From Undaria pinnatifida (Eukaryota > Sar > Phaeophyceae > Laminariales > Alariaceae): DNA of 64,000 nt. The translations under genes were made by a program, and so were the position numbers. Positions 1 through 10,906 of this stretch are shown one piece after another. Under the pieces are notes generated by a model. The model saw only the letters and a program-made list of their open reading frames with translations. It was not told the origin of the DNA and did not search any database. Where the stretch lies: positions 5,967,358 to 6,031,357 of the forward strand of contig JABAKD010000007.1 in the NCBI GenBank assembly GCA_012845835.1, in the 5' to 3' direction. Within the stretch, counting starts at the first letter, position 1, and the number at the start of each line of letters is the position of its first letter.

Positions 1-432
1 GGAAGGAAATGCATCAGTTTATCAAGTGAATCCTGTAAGTCGAATATCCGGTGAGGGGAGGGCGCACTTTTTAAGGACGTGGGGGCCTGATTTTGATCAA
101 AAAGGGGGCGGGAGGGGGGGGGGGATGGAACGGGTGGGGCAGGTATATTTGTGCGTGGAAACGATAAATAGATCTTGCGGGGGGATGGGAGGTATGTGGC
201 GGAGGGGCCGGAGACGGGGGGGAAGGGCTTTAGGTCGCATAGATGTAGGGGTTGGCTATACGCGTGGTGTTGGGTCTAGGCGATGGTGCGGATGGTGGGT
301 GAAGGAGGGAGCGATAGGGGCGGGTAAGAATTGCAGCAGCGGCATGGACGGCTCTTAAACGATAACGAGGCGCTATCCAGGGCGTAGAAGTGTTTATTAC
401 TCTGGCGGATTTCGATAGTAGGTGGGGCGTTT
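1..432 (-). repeat. Dispersed repeat family R1, copy A (cut by window start)
   Basis: This segment is the reverse complement, with mismatches and small indels, of 614-1040. Shared landmarks include the stretch around the ATCTATGCGACCTAAAG box (229-243 here, 797-811 in copy B) and the GAATATCCGGTGAGGG box near 41-56, opposite 996-1012. Together A and B form a head-to-head inverted repeat with arms of at least 430 bp. The 110-residue open frame here is G/R-rich low complexity and is not taken as a gene. The left end lies outside the window, so the full length is unknown. Confidence 0.85.
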
Positions 433-613
433 AAGCAAGGGACAGCGAGGGGAAAAAAATACAAAACGAAAGGCGGGGGGGGGGGGGGGGGGGAGGGAAA
501 GGATTTTCAAGAGGTTTAGGTCACGTAAAATATTGAAATCAAGGATTTGGTCGACACTGATGTTCGCAACATTGTGTGTGGTATATAGTTCTCTTTCCGT
601 CGCTTCCTCTTGC
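433..613. other. Spacer of the R1 inverted repeat, with a poly-G run
   Basis: A 181-bp segment separates the two inverted R1 arms. It holds an uninterrupted run of about 19 G near 475-493 and no gene. Such a loop between long inverted arms is often unstable or hard to assemble. Confidence 0.6.
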
Positions 614-1310
614 CTAAACGCCCCACCTACTATCGAATAAACACTTCCACGCCCTGGATATCGCCTCGTTGTCGTTTAAGAGCCGTCCATGCCACTGCTT
701 CAATTCCCACCCACCCCTGCCCTCAACGCCCCTTCCTTCCCCACCACCCGCACCATCACCTAGACCTAGCACCACGCGTAGAGCAAACCCCTACATCTAT
801 GCGACCTAAAGCCCTCCCCCCCCGCCCCCGGCCCCGTCCGCCACATCCCCCCCTCCCCCTCCCCCACAAGAAATAATTATAGTTTCCACGCACAATTAGA
901 CCTGCCCCACCCGTCTCCTCCCCCTCCTCCCCCCCTCCCGCCCCAGTTTTGATCAAAACCAGGCACCCATGTCCTTAAATACTCCGCCCTTCCCTCACCG
1001 GATATTCGACTTACAGGATTTGCTCGATAACGTGATCATTTCCTTCCACAGCTCTCAGATTTTATCCCCCTCGGAAACGGGTTTGAAGTTTCCGCGCACA
1101 GAATATCATCACCCTGTTGACCCCGATAGCTACACTGTAGTTGCAAGGGGAGTCGCCGACCTATATCCTTAATGAAGACACACGACCCGTAATACGCGCG
1201 ATCGGAGTACGTATCACACACAGCTTGCAGAGATGAGATTCAACAAAAAAATCGATCTCACAGCTGGAGTGTATTTTTATTTTTATAATATAGTTCTGAG
1301 ACTATCGACG
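614..1310 (+). repeat. Dispersed repeat family R1, copy B (most complete)
   Basis: It runs from the AAACGCCCCACCTAC box to a terminal block with CAGCTTGCAGAGATGAG and CTCACAGCTG (about 1212-1266). Copy C (1768-2505) follows the same order with many mismatches. Within the unit a sub-block is repeated imperfectly: CTCACCGG, then a box resembling ATTCGACTTACAGGATT, then a box resembling TAGTTTCC..GCACA. No coding frame is recognised and no terminal inverted repeats or target duplications were found, so the class is open. The CAGCT..AGCTG end could suggest a hairpin-ended non-autonomous element. Confidence 0.8.
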
Positions 1311-1621
1311 TACTCTATTATATAGTGACGGTCGCCCCGGTGGGTGGTTTAGGGGTTCCCCTCGAATGCGACTATAATAATTTTGTACAAAAGTAAATTT
1401 TGTTGTTCGAAGTTTTTTGTACGCTCTTTGCACGTGAAAAATCATACCTGGTATTAATAGGAATCAACTGCTGAGAGTGCCTAGCAGTGTGGGTACGCGC
1501 AAATCCATGCACGCCGATGAGATAAAAAAAATCTTTGAAGGCTTCTCCCTATGAAAGTTGATGCATGTACCTTACCGTAACTCGAATTCAACCCCCAGCC
1601 CCCGCCCCGCCCCCGCTCCCC
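1311..1621. other. Unassigned spacer
   Basis: Unique-looking sequence between R1 copy B and the microsatellite. I see no coding signal, RNA gene or repeat. Confidence 0.4.
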
Positions 1622-1737
1622 GCCGTTTGTTTGTTTGTTTGTTTGTTTGTTTGTTTGTTTGTTTGTTTGTTTGTTTGTTTGTTTGTTCGTTTGTTTGTTT
1701 GTTTGTTTGTTTGTTTGTTTGTTTGTTTGTTTGTTTA
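1622..1737 (+). repeat. (GTTT)n tetranucleotide microsatellite
   Basis: About 28 GTTT units with a few GTTC interruptions. The repetitive Asn/Lys/Gln or Phe/Val/Cys peptides read from it are artefacts of the repeat. Confidence 0.97.
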
Positions 1738-1767
1738 ATTGATTGTTCGTTTGTTTTCTCGACCTTT

Positions 1768-2505
1768 TGTTCAAACGCCCCACCTACAATCAAAATCGGT
1801 CAGAGTAATAAACACTTCCGCGCCATTGACATCACGTCTTTATCTTTCTAAACATCCATGACGCAGCTTTCATTCACCCCCCCCCCCCCCCCCCCAACGC
1901 CAACGCCGCCACGTTCCCCATCACCCGCACCATCGCCTATACCTAGTACCACGCGTATAACAAACCTCCACATCTATGCGACCTAAAGATGTTAGGAACA
2001 AAACCCTTTTTGCACCCCCCCTCTTCCGCGCACTCCCCACCCCCACCCCCACCCCCTCGAACGCTCCGCCCCCTCCCCACTAATTGTACGACTTACAGGG
2101 TAGGATTTATAGTTTCCAAGCACAGATGGAGGTGCCCCACCCCCCGCCCCCTCTTAATCAAACTCAGGCCCGCATGTCCTCAAAACCTCCGCCCTCCCCT
2201 CACCGGTTATTCGATTTACAGGATTTACTTAATGATCTGATAAATTTTCTCCCACAGCGGTCAGATTTTGTCCCCCTCAGACGCGGGTTTCATAGTTTCC
2301 CCGCACAAACTGACTAACATCACCCTGTTGGGCCTGATAGCTACACTGTAGTTGCAAAGCGGGTCGCCGACCTATATCTTCAATGAGGACACACAACCCG
2401 TAATACGCGCGATCGGAGTATCACACACATCGTGCAGAGATGAGTTTCGCCAAAATTCCCGATCTCAAAGCTGGAGTTTGTTTTCAACTTTATAATATGA
2501 TATAC
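1768..2505 (+). repeat. Dispersed repeat family R1, copy C
   Basis: Direct-orientation relative of copy B, with the same boxes in the same order: AAACGCCCCACCTAC, ATCTATGCGACCTAAAG, the CACCGGTTATTCG block, ATAGCTACACTGTAGTTGC, ACGCGCGATCGGAGTA and the terminal GAGATGAGTTT block. It contains a C-run of about 17 near 1878-1894 and is more diverged from B than A is. Confidence 0.8.
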
Positions 2506-3183
2506 CGTAGTGGGGAGGCCGGAGAAAGGCCAACTCGGTGACCCTGGACGTGATTTACGTCTGTAGGCAGGACTAACAACAAAGAAAACATTGTGAATTT
2601 GGCAAGGTCGACCTACCAATATGCAGTCTGGTACTATATGCTCACCTGTACCGGTACATTTCTTGCAACAATATGGTTCTCTTGCCCATTCTCAACGACC
2701 GCTGAGGTCACATGTGGTATTTCTAACGGTAAACAGATGCCTGATGAGTTACTCAGATTGCTTTTCAGTCGGGGGAAAACAGAAAAGAGACGAGTCGTAT
2801 ACCATGTGGAAGTGTTGACCGTACATGGCTCAACTCACTTGCAAGGGCAGTTTGTATCCTACACTTATCAATGGCAAGCGGTTTCGGCCCAACAAAAATT
2901 ATCGCTGATTTAAAAGTGATGACTAACCGTTCACCTAACCTACTATGCAGGTCTGAGTCTCGTTTGTAGCCGGCGTTGGTTGTGTTGTCAAGATGACACA
3001 TTTTTCGTATATATCAGCTGAAAATCAATAAGCGAGCGGGTTCCGGCACCCCCTGCATTCTTGATATTTTTTGTTCTCTCCTTTCCCTATCGGTACTCAA
3101 TAGCCGTATAATTTAGTGCGAACGACATTTATTTCGTAACTTTAAGCAACTAACGGCTGTTTATTAGCTAGGCATTATTGTAC
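2506..3183. other. Unassigned sequence
   Basis: Open frames of up to about 106 codons occur here, but none shows a recognisable domain or convincing exon borders. It could hold an upstream exon of the gene at 3.8-10.8 kb, and I cannot place one. Confidence 0.3.
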
Positions 3184-3255
3184 CACGCAGCTGCTCGCAA
3201 AGATGAGTTTCAACCATTCAATCGGTCATACTCACAGCTGGCAATTTTCAATTTC
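3184..3255 (+). repeat. R1 terminal fragment, copy D
   Basis: Only the terminal block is present: GCAAAGATGAGTTT, about 15 bases, then CTCACAGCTG. It matches the ends of copies B and C. Confidence 0.6.
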
Positions 3256-3836
3256 AACAAAAATTAAATTTGTTCATAGTTCTTCTTCTTGTTTTATTTC
3301 CTTCTGCAAGTAGCCTTGCTGTTCTAGCTTGCGTTTCGTCTGTTTTATTACATCCGTTGCAGTTGACATATTGTCATGGTCAAGACAATTTGATGTACGC
3401 GTGATTGTGTTGTGAATCTTTAGCGTGTGATTGTTTGAGACCACGGTCAGAGTGGGTGGCCACGGACACTTTTTGGTTTGTGTTTTTCGACGTCGTCAGC
3501 AGTTTCCGATTCATTCTACCCAGAACGCCCGTTGTCTTAAGTTTGAGGTTACTGGTCATCAAGCAGGATGTAGATGGGCGAAATAATCGACTTCACGTTA
3601 AGGAAACATCTGAACACACACGCACACGGTATCGCTTCGAGGTTACGTGTATCGTCGTAACATATATTTCGACATTATCCCCTTTTGCATCAAGAAGACG
3701 TACATTATATCGTTGTTACTACCCAGAATCAGTATTTTGCAGCAGGGCACTTTTCTTGCAACAGCTCACAACAAAATGTCGCCTTTAACCGGCAATGGTT
3801 GTCCACGGTCACTTGTTGAATGACTAATGTCGGCAG
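3256..3836. other. Unassigned, possible 5' part of the following gene
   Basis: The next exon begins in phase 1, so at least one upstream exon with a start codon (and probably a signal peptide) must lie here or further left. The 127-codon frame at 3405-3788 has no recognised domain. No start can be chosen with confidence. Confidence 0.3.
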
Positions 3837-3929
3837 CTAAAACCACGTCGGGCCCCGGAGAACCATGCTATGCAAGGGACGGATGCGACTGCAATATTGG
3901 ACTGTGCGAGAACGGATTTTGCCCGGAAG
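3837..3929 (+). CDS. Exon candidate 1: cysteine-rich GCDC module
   Basis: A 93-bp exon bounded by TCGGCAG at the acceptor and GAAG|GTATGG at the donor, phase 1 at both ends. It encodes 31 residues with the spacing C-x4-GCDC-x2-GLC-x2-GFC, preceded by K-x-T-x-x-P-G-x-x-C. The same pattern, phase and near-equal length recur at 8122-8211, which is hard to explain by chance. Six cysteines in such a short module point to a disulfide-bonded extracellular domain, EGF-like in size, though I cannot name the family. It appears to belong to the gene ending in the GDPH exon at 9856-10772. The upstream exon is not identified. Confidence 0.6.
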
Positions 3930-4427
3930 GTATGGTGGTACGAGGATATCACTCTGCCTGTGTGGTTCAGACAACAACACCCCGCGCACGCAGGGAGCAC
4001 GTTGTTCATCAACCGTTTGCTTGCCGTTTCGGATGCACAACGGCTACGTCTAGTGCGGGACACACCTTTCGCGAAATATTCTAGAAATTACCCACACTGG
4101 TCGGGGAATACAATGATTGTGTTGTTTGTGCAATGCCGGTGCGTGGTGCGGTCCGTCTCTAAACCTTTTGCATAACCAGCAGGGCAATATGTGACTCCGC
4201 CACGCACTCCAGCTTTTCAACTATCATCAAAGGTTGCATTTTATCCGCACTGCACACCAACCGTTCGCGCCGCCGACTTCCTTCATTGGCCGAGTTCTCA
4301 CGCACGTTGCCCTGGAACATCCGCAGCTCCTTCGTTATCAATTTCAGGATAATGCTGGAGTGGTGAATACGCCTCACTTTGACCTGCCACTTTTTCTGTT
4401 CCTTTTCTAATGCTCGTGGCCCCTCAG

Positions 4428-4457
4428 GTACCCCTTCACCTGCACCGACAAACGCAG
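4428..4457 (+). CDS. Exon candidate 2: Pro/Thr linker micro-exon
   Basis: A 30-bp exon with a strong acceptor (a long pyrimidine tract with a CTAAT branch-like motif, ending CCCCTCAG at 4427) and a donor GCAG|GTACGA. It is phase 1 on both sides and reads TPSPAPTNA, a typical flexible linker between extracellular modules. Being symmetric, it could be skipped or included without a frame change. Its small size makes it the least secure exon apart from its very good acceptor. Confidence 0.45.
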
Positions 4458-5510
4458 GTACGATGACGTTGCATAACGTTGTACAGTACTGTCCAATACA
4501 GAGGGTACCTCATGCCGTGATGACGTCGAGGGTACGGATTGGCAGAACCGCCAATCGTCTCTTATATTCCGAAGGATACCTCTTCTTCTGCAAATATTTG
4601 GTGTAACGTTGTGTGCGTACGTGAATATTGCTATCGGCAGCTGTGGTAGAGTGAACTTATTAGACGTCCCATGTTCGACTGCGTATATATATAGTTATAG
4701 TCGCGTCATGGTTGCAATCAATAGGTATAGCTGCTGAACCAGAACGCCCGGTGCCAACACGAGCGAGATCGCCCGACCCAAAAATAGGTTTCAACAATTT
4801 TCAGCCGTAGTCGTTCGGTTTCATCCACGGCAACTACGGATTTTATTGCTTTCCCGCCACTGTTTACGCTCCGGCGTGGCAAAAGAAAGGTCGGGAAGCT
4901 GAGGCCAAGCGGACGGACTTCCTCCCTCTCCACGAAGCAATGGCAGAAAATCACATTGCCTCAAGTACGTGCCATGAAACCGGATTACCACGGGCCGACG
5001 TGTTCACGTCGGATAACGTTTTAGGTGTGGAGGCGGACATTGCTGCCCCTCCAGAACACGATAAATATCTAAGAAAGGTCTGTTCGTACGTAGAGTGCGC
5101 TCAATCAATACTACGCGACGGGGGTATACCCTCACCTTCGCCTCTAAGATCATGCCCCTTCACCAAAAGGGCGCATATCGCAAAAAACCATACATGCACA
5201 ACGACGTTGTCAGTGTGGGGTAGCAAGTACGCTTATGAATCTATAGGGCAAGTGCGGTAGCCGTTTGTCCCAGTGCCTTTGAACAATCGAAGAAACTTTG
5301 TTATATTTTCAACACCCCTAACGTATCGTTGCCATCTATGACAAATATGTGTAGGTTTCCTTGCCCAGCCAGTTTCGGCTGCCAGCCCCATCCCCGGCAC
5401 AACAATATCCGAATATTGGTTCAATGACACCCGATGGCGACTCTTCCGTCTTCCCTCGCCTGTCGTTTCGTTGTCGTGGTCACCGCGAACGTGTACTCCC
5501 CGTCAAGTAG
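4458..5510. other. Putative intron 2
   Basis: About 1 kb between exon candidates 2 and 3. Open frames here, such as 4940-5260, have no recognised domain. A further short phase-1 exon near 4945-4965 is conceivable but unsupported. Confidence 0.35.
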
Positions 5511-5579
5511 GGTGCCTTGTAGACTTGGATTGCGAATCGGGATGCTGCGCATCGGAGCGAGAGGATATGGTCTGTGTCG
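5511..5579 (+). CDS. Exon candidate 3: C-x5-C-x3-CC cysteine module
   Basis: A 69-bp exon with acceptor GTCAAGTAG and a consensus donor GTAAGC, phase 1 at both ends. It encodes 23 residues with cysteines spaced C-x5-C-x3-CC-x8-C, including DLDCESGCC. D-x-D-C-x-S-G-C-C patterns are common in small disulfide-rich extracellular folds, but the family is not identified. The matching phase with the neighbours supports one modular gene. The acceptor has a weaker pyrimidine tract than exon candidates 2 and 4. Confidence 0.5.
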
Positions 5580-8121
5580 GTAAGCAAACACACGTGGTCA
5601 GCGCTGCGGTTACAGTAAGCGGGGTTACCAAGGGTTTCAATGCCTGATGTACTAGGCTCTATACCTCGGTTGGTCATGCACGTTCGCGCGAGTGTTGCTA
5701 GCCTACCATGACAACCAGTTCAATGGCCCCGAACATGAAGAAGCTGCAAAATAACATATGCTTCAGACTTATTGCTGCGAATCAACGGTAGAGCATCCGG
5801 TACTCGCGAGTGACAATGCGGCGCTGAAAGCAGCGTACCTTCCATGCCACTCCTCAGTGACACCGCAGGTCACGTGCAGGGAATGAGATGCCGCTGGTGG
5901 ATGTAAACACCACCCACACCACCCCCTCGAAGAATCGTTCGCTTCTATGCACTACGAATAACAAGCAGTATTATTTAGTGCGTGCCAGACCACACGCCGC
6001 TGTCTGAACCTCCACGTTGCAATATTTTCCCGAGGTCGTTAACGCCATTGTTGACGTCATATACATATATATGTATTACCGGTTGTTGCTGCCGCATGGG
6101 CGGGGGAGTTGCCGCCTCTCCGAAAATAATTTTGTGGTACACTAGTAATAAGGCCTACGAGTAGCGCATGGCACCAATTCCAGCGGAAGGTTAATAAAAA
6201 CATCGCTTGGCACACGTACGTCGTGGAACGAGCGAGTTTCAGGTTGAAGTGAGTGGTGACCCGAGGACGACAAACAAGCCGTCAGCGTCGTCTAAGGGCG
6301 TGATGTCTAACAGTGAACGGTGAACCATGCTTGAATGAGGTTGGCACGTTTTGGCTAAGGCGTGGTCTTAACGAGAAGGCTCGACGGCCTAAAACCGCGT
6401 CAACAGCAATAACAGTTTTGGAAATGCTAAGTTTGAATATCTTTGTACAATGGGGTTGTTGACAAGCCTGCTCATGATCTTTTCCGAAGTCCGTTTTTTT
6501 TAGTAGAGTATCGACTTTCTCTGATGACAGAGCGTTGTAATTGGTGCAGTGCACCCGGTCTCCGGCACAACTCGTTTTTTGCGTGGAAGCTCATAAAATC
6601 TTCTGTGGAAGCTTCCATCGCTTCCATGGAAGCCTTCATGGAAGATTTCATGGAAGCTCATGGGAGGTATAGAAGATTCCATGGAAAAAATATCGGAAGC
6701 TTCCACGAAAGCTTCCGCAAAAGCTTCCGTGGAAATAGCTTCCACGAAGGGTTAGGGGTAGGGGTAGGTTCCGTAATATCATCCCTGAAAACTTTCGTGG
6801 AAGGAAGCTTACTCCAGTTTGAAAGCTTCGGTAGAAAGTAGAAAGTTTTCGCGAAAGCTTCCAGGAAAGTTTCGATGAAGGGTCAGGGGTTAGAATTAGG
6901 GTGAGAGTTAGGGTTATGGTCTGTGAAAACTTCCGTGAACGCTTGCGTGGAAGCAAATCATCTTCCACGAATGCTTTGGTGAAAGCAATTTACTTCCACG
7001 AAAGCTTGAGTTAAAGGTTTCGGAAACGTTTCCGTGAAAGCTTCTGTGAAAACTTTCGTGGAAGAATTTTTTCTTTAGTTTGAAAACTTCGGTACAAGCA
7101 AATTTACGTCTGCGAAAGCTAACGTGAAAGCTTTCGTGAAATCAAATATACTTCCACGGAAGCTTCCAGGAAAGCAAATTACTTCCACGAAAGGGTCCCA
7201 TTAAAAACTTGGTGAAAGCCTCCGTCGAAGCTTCCGTGAGAGCTTCGGTCAAAGCATCTTAAATTCACGAAGGCTTCCGTGGAAACTTACGTAACAGAAA
7301 CTTTCGTAGAAGCTTCCACGACCAACCTCTGTGGAAATTACTTCCATGGAAGCTTGCATGGAAGCTTTCATGTGGAAGCTTTCATAAGCTTCCACCACAA
7401 ATTCAGAGAGTGTAGGTGGCTCAGTGCACCCCTACGTCGTGGCACACGTGGGCCTGCTTCGATACCAACGGCGCGACCGAACATTCGATCCGTACGACAT
7501 GTGCTTCTTCGTGTATACACGGCAGATAGCCGGCGGCAGCATTCGGCCAAACTAGGTAAAACGGTACCATCAATCGTCGGACGAAAACGTCGTGCTCTCC
7601 AACAACTGCGAAACGTGTCTCTTATAATTTTTCCCTGGGGATACGACCAGCGATTTAGTTATTCGTCAAATGTGTACAACTAAAAGGCGTGTCCGTGAGG
7701 ATGTGTTTTCTTGTGCCTTCGCTTCTCTGAAATGATGACCTCCGTCCGATGCTTGATTCAAGCAAAATGTACAAGTCCATGAAAGCATTGGCTTGATTTT
7801 GTAGCCCGACTTGAAACCCTCTATTCGTTGAAAAATAGGTCATCGATGTTCCACAAGTACATTCCAAGCCTTGCACCGGAACAACGTACAACAAAGCCTC
7901 CGATGTCCGCACGGAGGCGTATCTCGGCGGGGGCGTGGCTTTAATCCTTGATCCTATTCCCCGATAGGGGCATGCAATACGAAGTCTTGTTAACTGCCGA
8001 GAGATGTGGCCAGAAGTGGGGATTTGCAAACATCGACAACGCCTTTCGCGCGCAATCACAGGTGTTAACGTTGGTTATCCGCGCGCTAAACGCGCTTGAC
8101 CCTTTGTTCGTTTTCTCTCAG
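5580..8121. other. Putative intron 3, containing a palindromic repeat array
   Basis: A 2.5-kb interval between exon candidates 3 and 4. Its core (6580-7400) is the AGCTTCC array described separately. The remainder has no recognised coding content, and additional short modules could be missed here. Confidence 0.35.
6580..7400. repeat. Degenerate palindromic array built on GCTTCC-NN-GGAAGC
   Basis: About 820 bp of imperfect repeats of AGCTTCCRYGGAAG and AGCTTTCGTGGAAG type in both orientations, interrupted twice by telomere-like GGGTTAGGGGTAGGGG (near 6749) and TTAGGGTGAGAGTTAGGG (near 6895). A perfect 10-bp direct repeat, CAGTGCACCC, lies outside both ends (6547-6556 and 7422-7431). Frames reading His-Glu-Ser-Phe-rich peptides across it are repeat artefacts. 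Confidence 0.85.
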
Positions 8122-8211
8122 CGAAATCAACGCTATCTCCAGGGGACCGCTGCGGTACGGATGATGGTTGCGACTGTATCGTCGGATTGTGCATCGATGG
8201 CTTCTGCGAAG
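8122..8211 (+). CDS. Exon candidate 4: second GCDC cysteine module
   Basis: A 90-bp exon with an excellent acceptor (TTCGTTTTCTCTCAG) and donor GAAG|GTGAAG, phase 1 at both ends. Its 30 residues share the pattern K-x-T-x-x-P-G-x-x-C-x4-GCDC-x2-GLC-x2-GFC with exon candidate 1, although the DNA is clearly diverged. Conservation of the protein pattern with DNA drift suggests selection on a real module that duplicated as a symmetric exon. The function is unknown. An extracellular repeat is likely, given the paired cysteines. Confidence 0.65.
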
Positions 8212-9855
8212 GTGAAGCACAACAGTAAAGCTGTTATAAGAACGTCGTGACTCTTGTACCATGGAATGTTGGTGAATTTGAGCTTGGGGCCTTATTTGGG
8301 GCATGGTAAAACACATTGGGTGACTGCTAGGCGCGATGAGTACCTTGCGACGGAGGGTCTTTGAGTAGGGAAGTCCACGGTATATTTGCGATTTCACGTA
8401 ATGCGTGAGAGTTATCTACCGATTGGGGACACCACTTCGCTCGCTGTCAGAACGTGGATGACGTCCAGAGCACCGTTTTCTAGTGTTGGTTAGATACGTA
8501 GTGTATGTGGAAGCCCTCCTATTTTCGAAAGACTGGCGGCATTCGGAAGAAAGGTACGCGTCTTATGTATAGCATGTAATCGGAAAGCCTACAGCGAATG
8601 ATCGGGCATTATGCCGAGCACGTGTAGGGCTTCCGGTAAGCTGCATTACTCGTATGGGTGGCACGTGGTCGAGAAGAGGTTGAAGGATTGCGTTTCTCAA
8701 CGGTGATACCTATAGCACTATCCCCTACTTCTTCGAAGTGTGTATTATAGGCCATTGCGCCAGCAGCTTATGTAGATTGTCATCGAACCCCTCCGTACCA
8801 CCTTGGTCACGTTTACATCAAGCTCTTTTATACCGTTTGGCAAACATTTACCCATCTCTCGCGTATCTTACGTCGCTGGGTTTGGTGATGTCAGCACCAG
8901 TGGTTTTCACAGTGCAGTACGATTTACACCCGGTTGCTAGAGGTTAGCGTCGGATATGTGGGGAAAAGGGTCACGCGTTTTGTAGTCGGCCCTCTGCGTA
9001 CAACTGCTCCTTTTGTGTCGAAATACCGGGAAGACCTTCAACGATTAGGTGTAAAGAAAAATCATAATAAATTGATACGCGATCTATACACGCGATACTT
9101 CGTGCAGTTGTTTGACATCCCGCTAGGAGACAAATCCCCTGATCTGGGCATCTACCGTTCCATCGTCTATAACGTAGTTTCCCTTTAACGGTTTTTTTTT
9201 TAAACTAAACTCAACCGTGCTGGACAGGCATGAGAATTGTGGCAGGGCGTGACTGTAGTTCACACGTGTTCGAAGAGTCTACGAGCAGCCTACACACTCA
9301 CCTTGTCGGAAAAACCAACATTACGGTCGGCGCGTCACGCTTAGGCGATTGTTTCGGTGTTGCTCATGGTCACTTGAGACATTGATCCCCCTGTGACTTT
9401 GGGTTCTTAAGCCACCGTGCGTTTTGCTTTTTTTATTTACGAGTCCGCCATGTAAGTGATAAGCCACGCAGAGTCATAAGCCTCACGTACGTGACGTATA
9501 TTTGCCCGTGCCTTACAGAGTCACTGGTGCGAGTGGTAGAAGCACAGTACAGAAAAGGGGGGTAGTCCACTTACCGTAGTCCTTCTCGAAAACCCTTCTC
9601 ACGGCGCTTCAGGGTTCCTCATAATTTGTGAAGTGCCGAGTGCATCGATCGACGAGGGAAATGGTTGCGTCCATTACACCAATTTTCTTGGACAAAGCCA
9701 TCACAATATAACCGGAATGCTTAACTCGCGGGTTGTAGCACATACTGTAATCCTTAAAAACAGGTGCCGTTAAACGCTTCGAAGCTATGGCTAAACCCTT
9801 GCTCGCGTTGTCCAATTCAATCTCGCCTTTTTCCGACCGCACCCACCAATGACAG
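8212..9855. other. Putative intron 4
   Basis: A 1.6-kb interval with no recognised domain. The 84-codon frame at 8934-9188 lacks family signatures. A pyrimidine-rich stretch (TCTCGCCTTTTTCCG) precedes the next exon. Confidence 0.35.
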
Positions 9856-10772
9856 ACGCAGGGTGCATGAATGGTGGCAGCATCTGCGGCGACCCGCACA
9901 TGCAAGGCCTCCGCGGACAGAAGATCGATTGGTCCGGTGTAGACGGCGGCTGGTACAGCCTGGTTTCGGATGACGACGCGAAAATCAACGTCAACGTCCG
10001 GCTGACCGCTCCTCTCCCCAAAGACTTTCCCGACCGCCAGCTGATCACGGGCCTAGGTATTGTGTCGAAGGGGCACTCTTTAGTTATCGAAGTGATAAAC
10101 CCCTACGATGCTGACACCAACGGCTGCCCTAGCGGAACTTCGCCCTGCCTTGCCAACGGTGGGCTACGCGCTATTGTCGACGGGAAAGAGGAAGATGTCC
10201 TGCTTGGTTTCTCCCGAAACGAATACGTCGCGGAAGGCATTGCTGTGTCGGCATCGAACCTACCTGTGGAGTGCAGGCAGTTCGGGGGGGACAGGATATG
10301 GGCCCTCATGTACGACGAAATGCTCCAAGGAACACGCCAGCTGGCTCTCGAAGAAAGATTCGAGGACTGGATTCTTAGCTACGATCGCGTGGCTGCTCCT
10401 GACTGGTGCAAAAAGTTCATCGCCGAGCATGACCTCGCCGACGTCCAGTCTATCCATGCCGTCTTTAAGATCGTGACTTCGTCTGTCATAGTTCGCCTCA
10501 CCGTCGGCACAAACTACCAAGGAAACGGTGAGCTACACTGGGATGGGCGTGTCCTTCCCGACTTGGAATTCTGGCAGATGGACGTGGGACTGCGCGGCCT
10601 GTCCGTCGAAAGCCAATCGCTGTCCGGAATTCTTGGTGAGACTGCCCGCCCTGTTGTGGACGATCACGGCCGCCAGGTGATGGAAGGATATGAGGCATTC
10701 CGTGGGACCGTGGAAGACTACCGCGTGTCCGGCCCCGTGGGCACCGAATTCGAGCTTCTCAGCAAGAAATGA
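9856..10772 (+). CDS. Terminal exon: VWD-like GDPH-domain protein
   Basis: This is the strongest coding region in the window: over 300 codons, high GC, ending in TGA at 10770-10772. It opens with Cys-rich MNGGSICGDPHM and then GQKIDWSG. The CGDPH-x-x-G...-W-x-G signature is that of von Willebrand factor D-like and plant root-cap-type extracellular domains. Further cysteines follow (NGCPSGTSPC, PVEC, PDWC). The open frame extends back to an ATG at 9849, but two acceptors, ACAG|AC (9855) and GCAG|GG (9861), both give phase 1. That matches exon candidates 1-4, so I prefer a spliced 5' end over a start at 9849. A secreted or wall-associated role is inferred. If unspliced, it would be a 307-residue protein without a signal peptide. 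Confidence 0.85.
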
Positions 10773-10906
10773 GGCATTCTCGCATTCACCCGGTGGCAAA
10801 TTGTTTTCGTCGCCCGTTCTCACACCATATGGTCATGCACACGCATCATGTCTTACCTATGTTGCAGTCGCCACAGGCGCGATTTCGTTCGTAATGCCCG
10901 TTCTCA

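Noticed and set aside
1481-1851. Asn/Lys/Gln- or Cys/Phe/Val-rich proteins over the microsatellite
   Set aside because: Pure consequence of (GTTT)n.
6443-6968. His/Ser/Phe-rich frames in the palindromic array
   Set aside because: Both strands give similar peptides because the DNA is self-complementary.
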